Made by a program: the position numbers and the translations under genes
Shown here: in pieces, positions 26,935 through 34,932 of the stretch
How positions within the stretch are numbered: the stretch's first letter is position 1
Layout: each line of letters begins with the position of its first letter
The notes under the pieces: generated by a model
What the model was told of the DNA's origin: nothing
Database searches by the model: none
Seen by the model: the letters and a program-made list of their open reading frames with translations, nothing else
Assembly (NCBI RefSeq): GCF_006538165.1
Contig: NZ_BDLU01000024.1
Location: 55,819-119,818 of the forward strand
Reading direction: 5' to 3'
DNA from: Komagataeibacter diospyri
GTDB taxonomy: Bacteria; Pseudomonadota; Alphaproteobacteria; Acetobacterales; Acetobacteraceae
DNA: 64,000 bases

Positions 26935-27543
26935 ATGAAGCTGTATTACACGCCGGGCGCGTGCTCGCTTGCCGCGCATATCATCCTTAATGAAACCGGG
27001 CTGCCCCACAGTCTTGAGCAGGTGGACCTGAAGACCAAGCAGACCGCCAGTGGTCAGGATTATCTGAAAATCAACCCGCGCGGGGCCGTACCCGCGCTGG
27101 AAATCGCACCGGGCACGGTGCTGACGCAGAATGTGGCGGTGCTGACCTATATCGGCCAGCAGTCGGATCATGCTGCCTTTCACCCTGCCCCTGATTCGAT
27201 CGAATTCTTCCGTCTGCTGGAAGCCATCGGGTTCTGCGAGGACGTGCATGGCGCATTTGGTGCGCTGTTTGCCCCTGAATTGCCTGATGTCATGCGCGAG
27301 CGACTGCTGGCGAATGTTACGCGTCGCCTGAAGCAGGCCGAAGTACTGCTGGAAGCAGGTGGCAACGGGCACCTGCTGCCCGCAGGCTTCACGCAGGCGG
27401 ATGCATTGATGGCCGTGATCCTGAGCTGGGCTGGACCACTGGGGATCGACCTTTCGGCCTATCCCCGTGCCAGTGCCCTGCGCGATGCGGTGTTGGCCCG
27501 TCCTGCGGCACAGAAGGCCCGGCGGGAGGAAGGGCTGGACTGA
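26935..27543 (+). CDS. Glutathione S-transferase (GstA-like, beta class)
   Basis: A 202-residue cytosolic glutathione transferase. The N-terminal thioredoxin-like domain begins MKLYYTPGACSLAAHIILNE, with the beta-class Y/C/S pattern (Tyr5, Cys10, Ser11). The cis-proline motif is GAVPALE, followed by the all-helical C-terminal domain (LLAPAGFTQADALMAVIL-like). The ATG at 26935 is preceded by GGAAGG. The longer frame from 26728 has no support. It conjugates glutathione to electrophiles; no specific substrate is visible. It is convergent with the Hsp20 gene. Confidence 0.9.
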   Translation: MKLYYTPGACSLAAHIILNETGLPHSLEQVDLKTKQTASGQDYLKINPRGAVPALEIAPGTVLTQNVAVLTYIGQQSDHAAFHPAPDSIEFFRLLEAIGFCEDVHGAFGALFAPELPDVMRERLLANVTRRLKQAEVLLEAGGNGHLLPAGFTQADALMAVILSWAGPLGIDLSAYPRASALRDAVLARPAAQKARREEGLD

Positions 27544-27556
27544 ACCATACACGCGG

Positions 27557-27587
27557 ATGGCCCGGACACCATCGGTACCCGGGCCAT
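27557..27587. terminator. Possible bidirectional terminator between GST and Hsp20
   Basis: A perfect 9-bp stem atggcccgg / ccgggccat with a 13-nt loop lies in the 70-nt space between two convergent stops. No long T run follows, so it would be a weak intrinsic terminator. Confidence 0.45.
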
Positions 27588-27613
27588 GTGGTATTGGAAA
27601 CAGGTCGTTGCGG

Positions 27614-28081
27614 TCAGCCGGGCTGGATTTCGATCTTGCGTTCGCTCGGCTTGGCCGGTTCACGGCGCGGCAGGGTGACCTGCAACACCCCGTCCTTGAT
27701 GCGGGCGCTGATCCGGTCTTCATCCACGCCTTCGGGCAGGCTGAAATGTTCGGAAAAAGCACCAAAGCTGCGGGTGGCGACGTGCTGTTTCTGCTCAGAC
27801 GTTACAGGACTTTTCTTCTCGCCCGAGATGCTCAGTACGCCGTTACTGGCATTTAGCGTGATATCCTTTTCCGAACAGCCGGGTACTTCGATATAGATAT
27901 GGTAGCCGGTTGCGTCTTCGGTAATGTCCGTGGACCCGATCCGGCCCGAGCCGAAGGTGTCGGGTGCGCGGTAGTCATCGATCAGCCGACCCACCTGGCG
28001 CTGCAGCACGGCGAACGGATCGGTTGCCCGCGTCGTGGCCGTACGAACCGGGGTTGCGACAAATGTCGGTCGTGTAATCAT
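27614..28081 (-). CDS. Small heat-shock protein, Hsp20/alpha-crystallin family
   Basis: A 155-residue ATP-independent holdase that binds unfolding proteins. The alpha-crystallin domain runs from about ITEDATGYHIYIEVPG to GVLQVTLPRREP, with the conserved GVL signature near its end and the C-terminal I-x-I motif (RKIEIQPG). The ATG at 28081 is preferred because GAGGAG is 8 nt upstream; an ATG two codons earlier lies only 2 nt from it. The ribosome site is partly inside a perfect hairpin, suggesting heat-controlled translation. Confidence 0.9.
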   Translation of the reverse strand: MITRPTFVATPVRTATTRATDPFAVLQRQVGRLIDDYRAPDTFGSGRIGSTDITEDATGYHIYIEVPGCSEKDITLNASNGVLSISGEKKSPVTSEQKQHVATRSFGAFSEHFSLPEGVDEDRISARIKDGVLQVTLPRREPAKPSERKIEIQPG

Positions 28082-28089
28082 GGTCATTG

Positions 28090-28111
28090 CTCCTCAATAC
28101 ATACTATTGAG
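28090..28111 (-). promoter_or_regulatory. Hairpin masking the Hsp20 ribosome-binding site (possible RNA thermometer)
   Basis: On the minus strand ctcaata-gtatg-tattgag forms a perfect 7-bp stem with a 5-nt loop. Its 3' arm runs directly into the GAGGAG ribosome site, half of which is in the stem. Small heat-shock genes of alphaproteobacteria often carry such elements (ROSE type), where melting at high temperature frees the site. No ROSE-like upstream hairpins were checked. Confidence 0.55.
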
Positions 28112-28413
28112 CGGTCTGTTCTGGGTCATTTCCGCCCTGCACCATGAATGCTGGGGCCAATATCCGGACCTTACAGTGATACAGATCAATCCTGCCATGC
28201 GGTCCATTCCATGCAGGGCTGACCTTTACTTTATCGAAATAAAACGATGCTGGATTTATGCCAGTACGCGGCAGAATTTTCGCAATGCAGGGCAGTATTG
28301 CAGCAATAAATCACCTCCGCTGCTTCTGCATGTCGCCAGAAAGGCTATATCTTGAGCGGTCCGTTATAACATGCGGCAACCCGTATCGGGTTTAACCAGA
28401 ATGGAAAATATGC
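28112..28413. other. Intergenic region with divergent promoters
   Basis: About 300 nt between the Hsp20 leader and a small hypothetical gene. It should carry the heat-shock promoter and the promoter of the plus-strand gene. A clear sigma-32 consensus was not found by eye. Nothing else is recognised. Confidence 0.35.
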
Positions 28414-28719
28414 ATGTCAGTTGAAAACACGCTTCGTGACGCCATCCAGAAGAAGTCTGTTGTGGGTTTCACGTTCGATGGCAAGACCTGTACCGGTTCC
28501 CCCCATGCGCTGGGTGAGCGCGATGGCATGCCGCATGTCCTGATCTATCGTGGCGAGGACGCACATGAAAAGCGCGTGCCCCCCACGGGTGAATGGAGCG
28601 TACTGCCGCTGTCCGACATCACCGGCATCCGCCTGCTGTCCGCTGAACCCTTCCACGTCGGCCACCCCGATGCGAAGACGAAGGCGGACCTGCATAAGGT
28701 CAGCGTAAGCGTCGGTTGA
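28414..28719 (+). CDS. Small hypothetical protein
   Basis: A soluble 101-residue protein that I do not assign to a family. The N-terminal LRDAIQKKSVVGFTFDGKTCTGSPHALGERDG and the following VLIYRGED pattern recall the short, WYL-like beta fold seen in small alphaproteobacterial proteins. It has no signal peptide or membrane helix. Codon use looks like its neighbours, and a hairpin terminator follows the stop, so it is probably a real single-gene unit. The IS1595 element begins 50 nt after the stop. Confidence 0.7.
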   Translation: MSVENTLRDAIQKKSVVGFTFDGKTCTGSPHALGERDGMPHVLIYRGEDAHEKRVPPTGEWSVLPLSDITGIRLLSAEPFHVGHPDAKTKADLHKVSVSVG

Positions 28720-28729
28720 ACCGGCCGGA

Positions 28730-28754
28730 TACCCCGCCCGTTTGTGGCGGGGTA
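28730..28754 (+). terminator. Hairpin terminator after the small hypothetical gene
   Basis: A perfect taccccgcc / ggcggggta stem of 9 bp with a 7-nt loop begins 10 nt after the stop codon. The following ctggataaaagttt has only a short T tract. Confidence 0.6.
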
Positions 28755-28768
28755 CTGGATAAAAGTTT

Positions 28769-29500
28769 GGGGCTGGCATAGGTAAGCATTGTTTGCGACG
28801 GTTCACGCGGGCAGTTTAACCCATTGAGTGAGGATTTTCAGGAGTTTTGCAGGTGAGCGGATGTTGAAGCGCCACTCGCACTCGGCCAGGAAGAGATGGA
28901 AGTCTTTACGTGGTATTCCATTGTATCGCCGCAGATGCCGCTTCGCCTGGCTCCAGAAATTCTCGATGCCGTTGATATGGTTTCTGCCCAGAGCAAGATG
29001 CCTGCTGTGATCAATGCGTTCGTGATGGAATTCCGAGACATCCAGCTTGTCGTAAGCGTGCCAGGAATCGCTGTAAACAATTGAATCGGGTTGTACTTTC
29101 TTTCGAATGATCGACATCAATGTCTGATGTCCGGCATTGGGGATCATGACGGCATGGACACGGCCATGCCGTTTCAGCAGGCCGAAGACGGCCACTTTCC
29201 CGGCAGCGCCCCGGCCTCGTTTTCTTTTGCGATGCCCACCGAAATAGCTCTCATCGACTTCGATTTCACCCGAGACCGGCGCCTCATGAGCAATCTGTTC
29301 TGCGATAATCTCTCGTAATTTTCGGTAATACAGGGTCGCTGTATTACGATTGACGCCTACAGGTTCGGCGGCGCTCCGGGCGGGCGTGCCCGCAACGAAG
29401 TGCTCCAGAAGGCGCTTTTGGCTGCTGACAGGCAGCCGACTGCGACGACGTGCTTTCATGTGACATATCAAGCCTTTATTCGCTTACCTATGCCAGCCCC
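28769..29500 (-). mobile_element. IS1595-family insertion sequence
   Basis: A 732-bp element with perfect 19-bp terminal inverted repeats, beginning ggggctggcataggtaagc at 28769-28787 and its complement at 29482-29500. It contains one transposase gene. The 8 bp outside each end differ (aaaagttt and taatatta), so there is no target duplication. The absence suggests that the flanks have been rearranged since insertion, and the element forms the left border of the catabolic island. Confidence 0.9.
28803..29459 (-). CDS. IS1595-family (ISXO2-like) transposase
   Basis: A 218-residue DDE transposase starting at MKARRRSRLPVSS. An upstream TTG at 29471 is also in frame. Catalytic aspartates lie in VDESYFGG and YSDSWHAYDKL, and the third acidic residue is the E of GIENFWSQAKRHLRRYNG, all typical of the ISXO2-like group. 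The frame is intact, so the element may still be active. Confidence 0.9.
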   Translation of the reverse strand: MKARRRSRLPVSSQKRLLEHFVAGTPARSAAEPVGVNRNTATLYYRKLREIIAEQIAHEAPVSGEIEVDESYFGGHRKRKRGRGAAGKVAVFGLLKRHGRVHAVMIPNAGHQTLMSIIRKKVQPDSIVYSDSWHAYDKLDVSEFHHERIDHSRHLALGRNHINGIENFWSQAKRHLRRYNGIPRKDFHLFLAECEWRFNIRSPAKLLKILTQWVKLPA

Positions 29501-29795
29501 TAATATTATTCGATCGCACAATCTATTAAGCCAGCATACCCGACATTATAAATCATGCTGCGGCACGTATCCGGACTACCGCTCGGCCGCTGCCATGTAC
29601 GTTCAGGTTACGGTTCTCTCGGTACAATGCACCGTCCTTGCCCATCCGGCAGGGGCCGTTATCATGTGACCCGATACGTCATGCATATTTTATCCCGGGA
29701 CGGGAATACCGGATGCTCGTTGCATATTTACAACAACAACTGCAGCCTTTATGTATATACAAGTAGATGCAAATTTATTGAAAAAGGCTGTTTCC
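29501..29795. other. Intergenic region left of the hut island
   Basis: A 295-nt region between the IS end and the first island gene. It holds the HutC-like operator at 29752-29763 and presumably the promoter of the aminotransferase operon. The rest shows no feature that I can support. Confidence 0.45.
29752..29763. promoter_or_regulatory. HutC-like operator upstream of the aminotransferase operon
   Basis: The site tgtatatacaag contains the palindromic core tgtatataca, matching the known HutC/GntR-type operator form TTGTATATACAA. It lies 33 nt before the chosen start of the HisC-like gene, a repressor position. The related sites at 38206, 44259, 56174 and 60283 support its role. Confidence 0.65.
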
Positions 29796-30947
29796 ATGGC
29801 TGCTTCTTCCACGCCCACCCGGTCAATACGCGTGTCCTCACGTCCCGAGGTTGCCGCCCTGCCCGTCTATAATGCCGGCCTGTCGGAAGATGAGGTGCGC
29901 CAGAAATATAATGCATCACATATTTCAAAACTGGGCAGCAACGAAAATCCTTACGGTCCCTCACCTACGGCCCTGAAACAGTGGGACTGCCTGATACAGC
30001 GGATGTTCCGCTACCCCGATGCAACGGCATCCACATTGCGACAGGCGCTGGTGCAGGTAACGGACGTGCCTGCGGACCATATCATGCTGGGCAATGGGTC
30101 TGAACAGATCATACGCCTGATCAGCGAGGCCTATCTTTCCCCCCGTGAACGGGTCGTGACCGTCCTGCCTTCCTTCGGGCTGCATGTGATATGGCCTGAA
30201 ATGATGGGCGCGCGGGTCGACGCGGTTCCCATTACCGCCGAAGGCCAGTTTGACCTGCCCGCCATGAAGCAGGCGGTTCAGGCCGCTCCGCTGAAAATCC
30301 TCATGTTTTCCAATCCATCCAATCCGGTCGGCTGCATGATGGAGGCACAGGACATGCTGGAACTGGTGGAATGCTGCCCACCGGACACGCTGATCGTGAT
30401 TGACGAGGCCTATTATGAATACGCCCTGGGCAGCAAGAACTATCCCGACGCCACGAAAATCCTGCCCCGGCAGGCACGGCCATGGCTGGTGTTGCGCACG
30501 TTTTCAAAGGCCTATGCCCTGGCCGGGCTGCGGATCGGCTATGCGCTCGCATCCGATACCGGTGTCATCACCACCCTGAACAAGGTACGTGACCCGTTCA
30601 ACACCAACATGGCGGCACAGGACATGGCGCTGGCGTCCCTGCAGGACAGGACGCATATGCAGACCAGTGTCGCAACAACCGTGGCTGAACGCGAACGCTT
30701 CATGCACGAACTGACGCAACTGGGCTATACTCCCGTGCCATCCCATACCAACTTCATATTCCTTGATGTCGGGCGGAACGCCTCGGTCCTGGCGGAAAGC
30801 CTGCTGCGGCATGGTGTCATCATCAAGCCCTGGCGTGAAAAGGGGTTTGAGACACATTTACGCGTCAGCGTCGGCCTGCCCACGGACAATGACCGCTTCC
30901 TCCGCGCCCTCGCCCTTGAAACCGGACAGACCGATGACAGCCATTGA
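29796..30947 (+). CDS. hisC: HisC-family PLP aminotransferase
   Basis: A 383-residue class I/II aminotransferase resembling histidinol-phosphate aminotransferase. SNENPYGPSP, SNPSNPVG, the cofactor aspartate in IDEAYYEY and the PLP lysine in RTFSKAYALAGLRIGYA (K238) are all present. The start at 29796 has AAGG 11 nt upstream and leaves the operator outside the gene. An ATG at 29751 would overlap the operator. The next gene starts inside its end (14-nt overlap). In this setting with hutHU it may exchange histidine and imidazole pyruvate rather than act in histidine synthesis; that is inference. Confidence 0.85.
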   Translation: MAASSTPTRSIRVSSRPEVAALPVYNAGLSEDEVRQKYNASHISKLGSNENPYGPSPTALKQWDCLIQRMFRYPDATASTLRQALVQVTDVPADHIMLGNGSEQIIRLISEAYLSPRERVVTVLPSFGLHVIWPEMMGARVDAVPITAEGQFDLPAMKQAVQAAPLKILMFSNPSNPVGCMMEAQDMLELVECCPPDTLIVIDEAYYEYALGSKNYPDATKILPRQARPWLVLRTFSKAYALAGLRIGYALASDTGVITTLNKVRDPFNTNMAAQDMALASLQDRTHMQTSVATTVAERERFMHELTQLGYTPVPSHTNFIFLDVGRNASVLAESLLRHGVIIKPWREKGFETHLRVSVGLPTDNDRFLRALALETGQTDDSH

Positions 30948-32331
30948 AACCTTTATCACGCGGCTCCGCCCCCGGCTGGACAACAGGATTTCAACCAACG
31001 CGACGGTCCGGCAACATCACGCCCATGGTGAAGGCTGGCAGTCTCCCGATCCGGCCACCCAGCCCGATGTGGTTGTGTTCGCCCGGACAACGGAAGAGGT
31101 CGCGGCCATCGTCTCCGTCTGTCATGACCTGTACCTGCCGGTCATTCCCTTCGGCGGCGGGACATCACTAGAAGGACAGCTGACCGCGACGAAAGGTGGT
31201 GTCAGCCTTGACCTGTCGCAGATGAACGCTGTCCTCGACATCCGCCCGCAGGATCTGAGCTGCCGGGTACAGGCAGGGGTGACACGCCAGCAGCTGAATG
31301 GGCTGCTGCGCAGTGACGGGCTGTTTTTTGCCGTGGATCCCGGTGGGGAAGCAACATTGGGTGGCATGTGCGCCACCCGCGCATCCGGCACGGGTGCCGT
31401 TCGCTATGGCACGATGCGCGAAAACGTGCTGGGGCTGACCGCCGTCATGGCAGATGGCAAAATCATCCAGACGGGGGGAAATGTCCGCAAATCCGCGACC
31501 GGGTATGACCTGACCGGCCTGCTGATCGGATCGGAAGGAACGTTGGGCATCATTACGGAAATTCAGGCCCGCCTGCATGCGCTGCCCGAAACCGTTCTGG
31601 GCGCGACCTGTCAGTTCGGCACGCTGGCGGATGCGGTGAACACCGCCACGTCCATCATTCAGGCCGGCCTGCCCATCGGGCGGCTGGAACTGCTGGATGA
31701 CGTGCAGATGGATGCCTGTATCAGGTACTCGTCACTGGAGGGATACGAACCCCTGCCGACCCTGTTCTTTGAACTGCATGCATCCCCCGCATCGGTAACG
31801 GAACAGGCGGACCTGCTACGCGAAATCACCGAATACCATCATGGCCTGTCATTCCGTGCGTCCGCCAGTTCCGAGGAGCGCACGCAGTTGTGGAAAGCGC
31901 GCCATGACGCCTTCTGGGCCTGCCTGGCCTACCGACAGGGGCACAAGGGCATGACCACCGACGCGGTCGTGCCGATTTCCGCCATGACGGACATGATCAC
32001 GCTGGCCAAACAGGACATTGAGGAATCCGGGCTGGTTGCCCCCATTGTCGGCCACGTGGGGGACGGCAATTTCCATACCGTCATCCTGATCCCGCCCGAA
32101 CAGGACGGATGGGCGCGCGCGCAGGCGCTGGATCACAAGATCATCCAGCGCGCCCTTGACCTTGGAGGGGCCATAAGCGGGGAACATGGTGTTGGCCTTG
32201 CCAAGCAGATGTTCATGCATAACCAGCATGGTGATGACGCCATTACAGTCATGCGCACCATCAAGCAGGCGCTGGACCCGCGCAATATTCTTAACCCCGG
32301 CATACTGCTACCTGCCTCCACCATCCCATGA
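30934..32331 (+). CDS. FAD-linked oxidase, D-lactate/glycolate dehydrogenase type
   Basis: A 465-residue PCMH-type flavoprotein of the GlcD/DLD family that oxidises D-2-hydroxyacids to 2-oxoacids. The FAD-binding part has VIPFGGGTSLEGQ and GGMCATRASGTGAVRYGTMRENV. The C-terminal cap has the metal/substrate motif GHVGDGNFH and the ending GAISGEHGVGLAK. The start at 30934 overlaps the aminotransferase by 14 nt and its stop overlaps hutD by 4 nt, so the three are translationally coupled. Position suggests oxidation of D-imidazole lactate to imidazole pyruvate, the partner step of the aminotransferase. Confidence 0.88.
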   Translation: MTAIETFITRLRPRLDNRISTNATVRQHHAHGEGWQSPDPATQPDVVVFARTTEEVAAIVSVCHDLYLPVIPFGGGTSLEGQLTATKGGVSLDLSQMNAVLDIRPQDLSCRVQAGVTRQQLNGLLRSDGLFFAVDPGGEATLGGMCATRASGTGAVRYGTMRENVLGLTAVMADGKIIQTGGNVRKSATGYDLTGLLIGSEGTLGIITEIQARLHALPETVLGATCQFGTLADAVNTATSIIQAGLPIGRLELLDDVQMDACIRYSSLEGYEPLPTLFFELHASPASVTEQADLLREITEYHHGLSFRASASSEERTQLWKARHDAFWACLAYRQGHKGMTTDAVVPISAMTDMITLAKQDIEESGLVAPIVGHVGDGNFHTVILIPPEQDGWARAQALDHKIIQRALDLGGAISGEHGVGLAKQMFMHNQHGDDAITVMRTIKQALDPRNILNPGILLPASTIP

Positions 32332-32876
32332 CACCCCGCGTATTTTCCATCCAGACGCTGCCCGTCAGCGCCTGGAAAAATGGGCAGGGCATAACACGTA
32401 CCCTCACGGACGCACCCGGCTGGCGGGTCAGTATCGCAACCATTGACCGGTCATGCCCTTTTTCCACCTATTCCGGCATGCAGCGTCAGCAGGCATTGCT
32501 GTCCGGTGATGGGCTGGAACTGATCACACCCACGCATGAAAGCCTGCAACTGGAACGCGCGGGGCCCGTACTATCGTTTTCCGGCGCTGTTCCCCTTACC
32601 TGCCGGTTGAAGGGCGGTGCGGTGACCGTGCTGAACGTCATGTTTGTACCCGACAGGTTTCCCCATGCCGGAATCCGGTCAGTCACGACGGCATTCCTTC
32701 CGGATGCGATACAGGATACGATTATTGTTCCCGTACGTGGTTCGTGGCGCGTAACATGCATCAATAATGTCGTCCGCCACGTGACGACAGGCAACATCAT
32801 GCGCGGCAGAATACAGTATATCGCGCCAATAGCCGACCACGACACGTTGTGTTACGTTGCTTCATCATGTATGTAA
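32328..32876 (+). CDS. hutD: HutD family protein
   Basis: A 182-residue cupin-like protein. The N-terminal SAWKNGQGITRTLTDAPGWRVSIATI is the HutD/Ves signature. HutD is a common companion of hut genes and has been proposed to limit hut expression or sense a pathway intermediate; its molecular action is unsettled. The start overlaps the upstream stop (ATGA). The middle of the protein is more divergent than in typical HutD, but length and order fit. Confidence 0.82.
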   Translation: MTPRVFSIQTLPVSAWKNGQGITRTLTDAPGWRVSIATIDRSCPFSTYSGMQRQQALLSGDGLELITPTHESLQLERAGPVLSFSGAVPLTCRLKGGAVTVLNVMFVPDRFPHAGIRSVTTAFLPDAIQDTIIVPVRGSWRVTCINNVVRHVTTGNIMRGRIQYIAPIADHDTLCYVASSCM

Positions 32877-32962
32877 GACCATGTTATGATGACGCCTGAT
32901 CATTCCTTCTTCCATCCGGCATCCCCGCAGGCTGCCATAGACCATGAATTGAGTGCTGTAAT

Positions 32963-33688
32963 ATGGCTATAGGTATTGCTGAAAATCAGGCTATCACACG
33001 CTATGAACAGGTCAAGCAGTATATCACGGCACGCATAAGAAGGGGAGAATGGAAAGTCGGTCAGCGCCTGCCGTCGGAAAGTGAACTGGTGGAGATCACT
33101 GGCGTATCGCGCATGACGGTACACCGTGCCCTGCGTGAACTGATGACGGAAGGACTGGTCACGCGCGCACAAGGTGTTGGCACGTTTGTCGCCCGCCCAG
33201 CCCCGCGCGCCGAACTGCTGCAGTTACATGATATTGCCGATGACATTATTGCCAGCGGCCATACCCACCGCTCCCGCGTCATCACGCTGGACACAGCGCG
33301 GGCCGATGTTGACCTGGCCATGTCATTCGACCAGCGTCCGGGCAGCAAGCTGTTCCATTCCGTGATCGTGCATTACGAGGATGATACGCCACTGCAGGTG
33401 GAGGAACGTTATGTCTCTCCGCATTTCGCGCCGGATTACCTGAATCAGGACTTTTCCGTCGCGCATCCGCACCGGCACCTGTACCATATTGCCGGTCCGG
33501 ACGAGATCGAACACGTCATTTTCGCCATCACGCCGTCACAGGAACTCCAGCACCTGCTGGAACTGGAAACGCCGGAAGCCTGCCTGCAACTGGTCCGGCG
33601 CACATGGGTGCAGGACAGGATCGTGATGAAAGGCATCTTTACCTATCCCGGCAGCCGATACAGCCTGGGTGGCCGCCAGTATATGTAA
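32963..33688 (+). CDS. hutC: Histidine utilisation repressor HutC (GntR/HutC subfamily)
   Basis: A 241-residue repressor. The winged helix-turn-helix (YEQVKQYITARIRRGEWKVGQRLPSESELVEITGVSRMTVHRALRELMTEGLVTRAQGVGTFVA) is followed by a UTRA ligand-binding domain (SKLFHSVIVHYEDDTPLQVEERYVSPHFAPDYL). HutC proteins bind urocanate, which releases the repressor from its operators. The gene follows hutD by 86 nt on the same strand. Operators of the expected tgtatataca type are seen upstream of several island units, so it probably controls a large part of the island. Confidence 0.93.
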   Translation: MAIGIAENQAITRYEQVKQYITARIRRGEWKVGQRLPSESELVEITGVSRMTVHRALRELMTEGLVTRAQGVGTFVARPAPRAELLQLHDIADDIIASGHTHRSRVITLDTARADVDLAMSFDQRPGSKLFHSVIVHYEDDTPLQVEERYVSPHFAPDYLNQDFSVAHPHRHLYHIAGPDEIEHVIFAITPSQELQHLLELETPEACLQLVRRTWVQDRIVMKGIFTYPGSRYSLGGRQYM

Positions 33689-33694
33689 GGATCA

Positions 33695-34837
33695 TCAGGC
33701 CCGGCGCAGCAACTGCTTCCGCTGGGTCGCCAGTTCCTGCATATTACGAATTCCGGCCAGTCCCATGACATCGCGCACTTCACCCGACAGGCCGGTTGTC
33801 AGGGCGTCCATGCCCCTGCGTCCCCCTGCCGCCAGCGCCCATGCCCATGGACGACCCAGTGCCACACCGGATGCGCCCAATGCCAGCGCGATAACAATAT
33901 CGCCCCCCTGCCGCACGCCGCTATCCAGCACGACCTCACATCGATCCCCGACAGCTTGCACAATTTCCGGCAATACGGACAGTGTTGCGGGCGACGGGTC
34001 CATCTGCCGCCCACCGTGATTGGAGACAATCAATGCATCCGCCCCGTTTTCCACGCACTGACGGGCATCGGTCGCATCCATCACCCCCTTGACGATCAGC
34101 CTGCCACCCCATTCCTTACGCAGCCATGCCAGATCCTGCCATGTCAGGGAGGGGTCAATTTCAGCGGCGGCGTTGCGTGCTTCCTCCAGCAGGTTCTGGC
34201 CCATGCCGTACGGGGCAAGATTGCCGATGCGGGCTTTTCCCGCCATCAGCATGCGCAGGCTCCATCCCGGCCTGCTGGCCATGGAAAGCAGTTGGGCCAC
34301 CGAAGGCCGCGTCATGCGCCGGAACCCGTTGCGGACATCACGCGCCCGCATGGGCGTAATGGCGGTATCAACCGTCAGGATAATGCCATCAATCCCGCAC
34401 GCCTGGGCGCGGCGCAACATGTCACGCGTCAGTTCACGGTCCCTGAAGACATAGATCTGCGCCAGAAGATCCACGCCCGGCACGCGGGCAAGTGTTTCCA
34501 TGGCAGCGATGGAGAAGGTGGAAACGGCAAACGGAATACCCGCCCGCGCTGCCGCCTGCGCCGCCATGACATCCCCGCCTGCATGCATCATGCCTGCAAA
34601 ACCGACCGGCCCCAGCATGAACGGCGCACCACGGGACTTGCCCAGCCATGTAGATCCGATATCCACCTGCGATACATCACGTAGGCAACGCGGGATAATT
34701 TTCCAGTCAAGAAATGCCTGGCGGTTCGCGCGTATGGTGACTTCGCCATGCGCGCCTCCGTTCACATAATCCCGAAACAGGCGCGGCAGGCGACGGTTGG
34801 CCATCTGATACAAGTCATCAACGCCTGAAAATTCCAT
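33695..34837 (-). CDS. FMN-dependent alpha-hydroxyacid oxidase/dehydrogenase (LldD-like)
   Basis: A 380-residue TIM-barrel flavoprotein oxidising L-2-hydroxyacids. The FMN-binding entry (PFMLGPVGFAGMMHAGGD), the substrate/phosphate lysine (LIVKGVMDATDA) and the catalytic histidine with its neighbours in VSNHGGRQMDPSPATL are intact, and DSGVRQGGDIVIALALGASGVALGR closes the site. It stands convergent to hutC (6 nt apart) and downstream of hutUH on the minus strand. Paired with the D-type FAD enzyme it gives the island both stereospecific 2-hydroxyacid dehydrogenases; imidazole lactate is the suggested substrate, but lactate or mandelate are possible. Confidence 0.88.
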   Translation of the reverse strand: MEFSGVDDLYQMANRRLPRLFRDYVNGGAHGEVTIRANRQAFLDWKIIPRCLRDVSQVDIGSTWLGKSRGAPFMLGPVGFAGMMHAGGDVMAAQAAARAGIPFAVSTFSIAAMETLARVPGVDLLAQIYVFRDRELTRDMLRRAQACGIDGIILTVDTAITPMRARDVRNGFRRMTRPSVAQLLSMASRPGWSLRMLMAGKARIGNLAPYGMGQNLLEEARNAAAEIDPSLTWQDLAWLRKEWGGRLIVKGVMDATDARQCVENGADALIVSNHGGRQMDPSPATLSVLPEIVQAVGDRCEVVLDSGVRQGGDIVIALALGASGVALGRPWAWALAAGGRRGMDALTTGLSGEVRDVMGLAGIRNMQELATQRKQLLRRA

Positions 34838-34932
34838 TGCCCGCTTTCTCCACCACCTGTTGCGTCATTACCAAGAATACCCCCAATCTATTACTTTATA
34901 ATAATAAAGATACGGAAAGGGGTATATTGTCC

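Noticed and set aside
32866..32880. HutC site tgtatgtaag upstream of hutC
   Set aside because: Only one half-site resembles the operator, so it was not listed as a feature.
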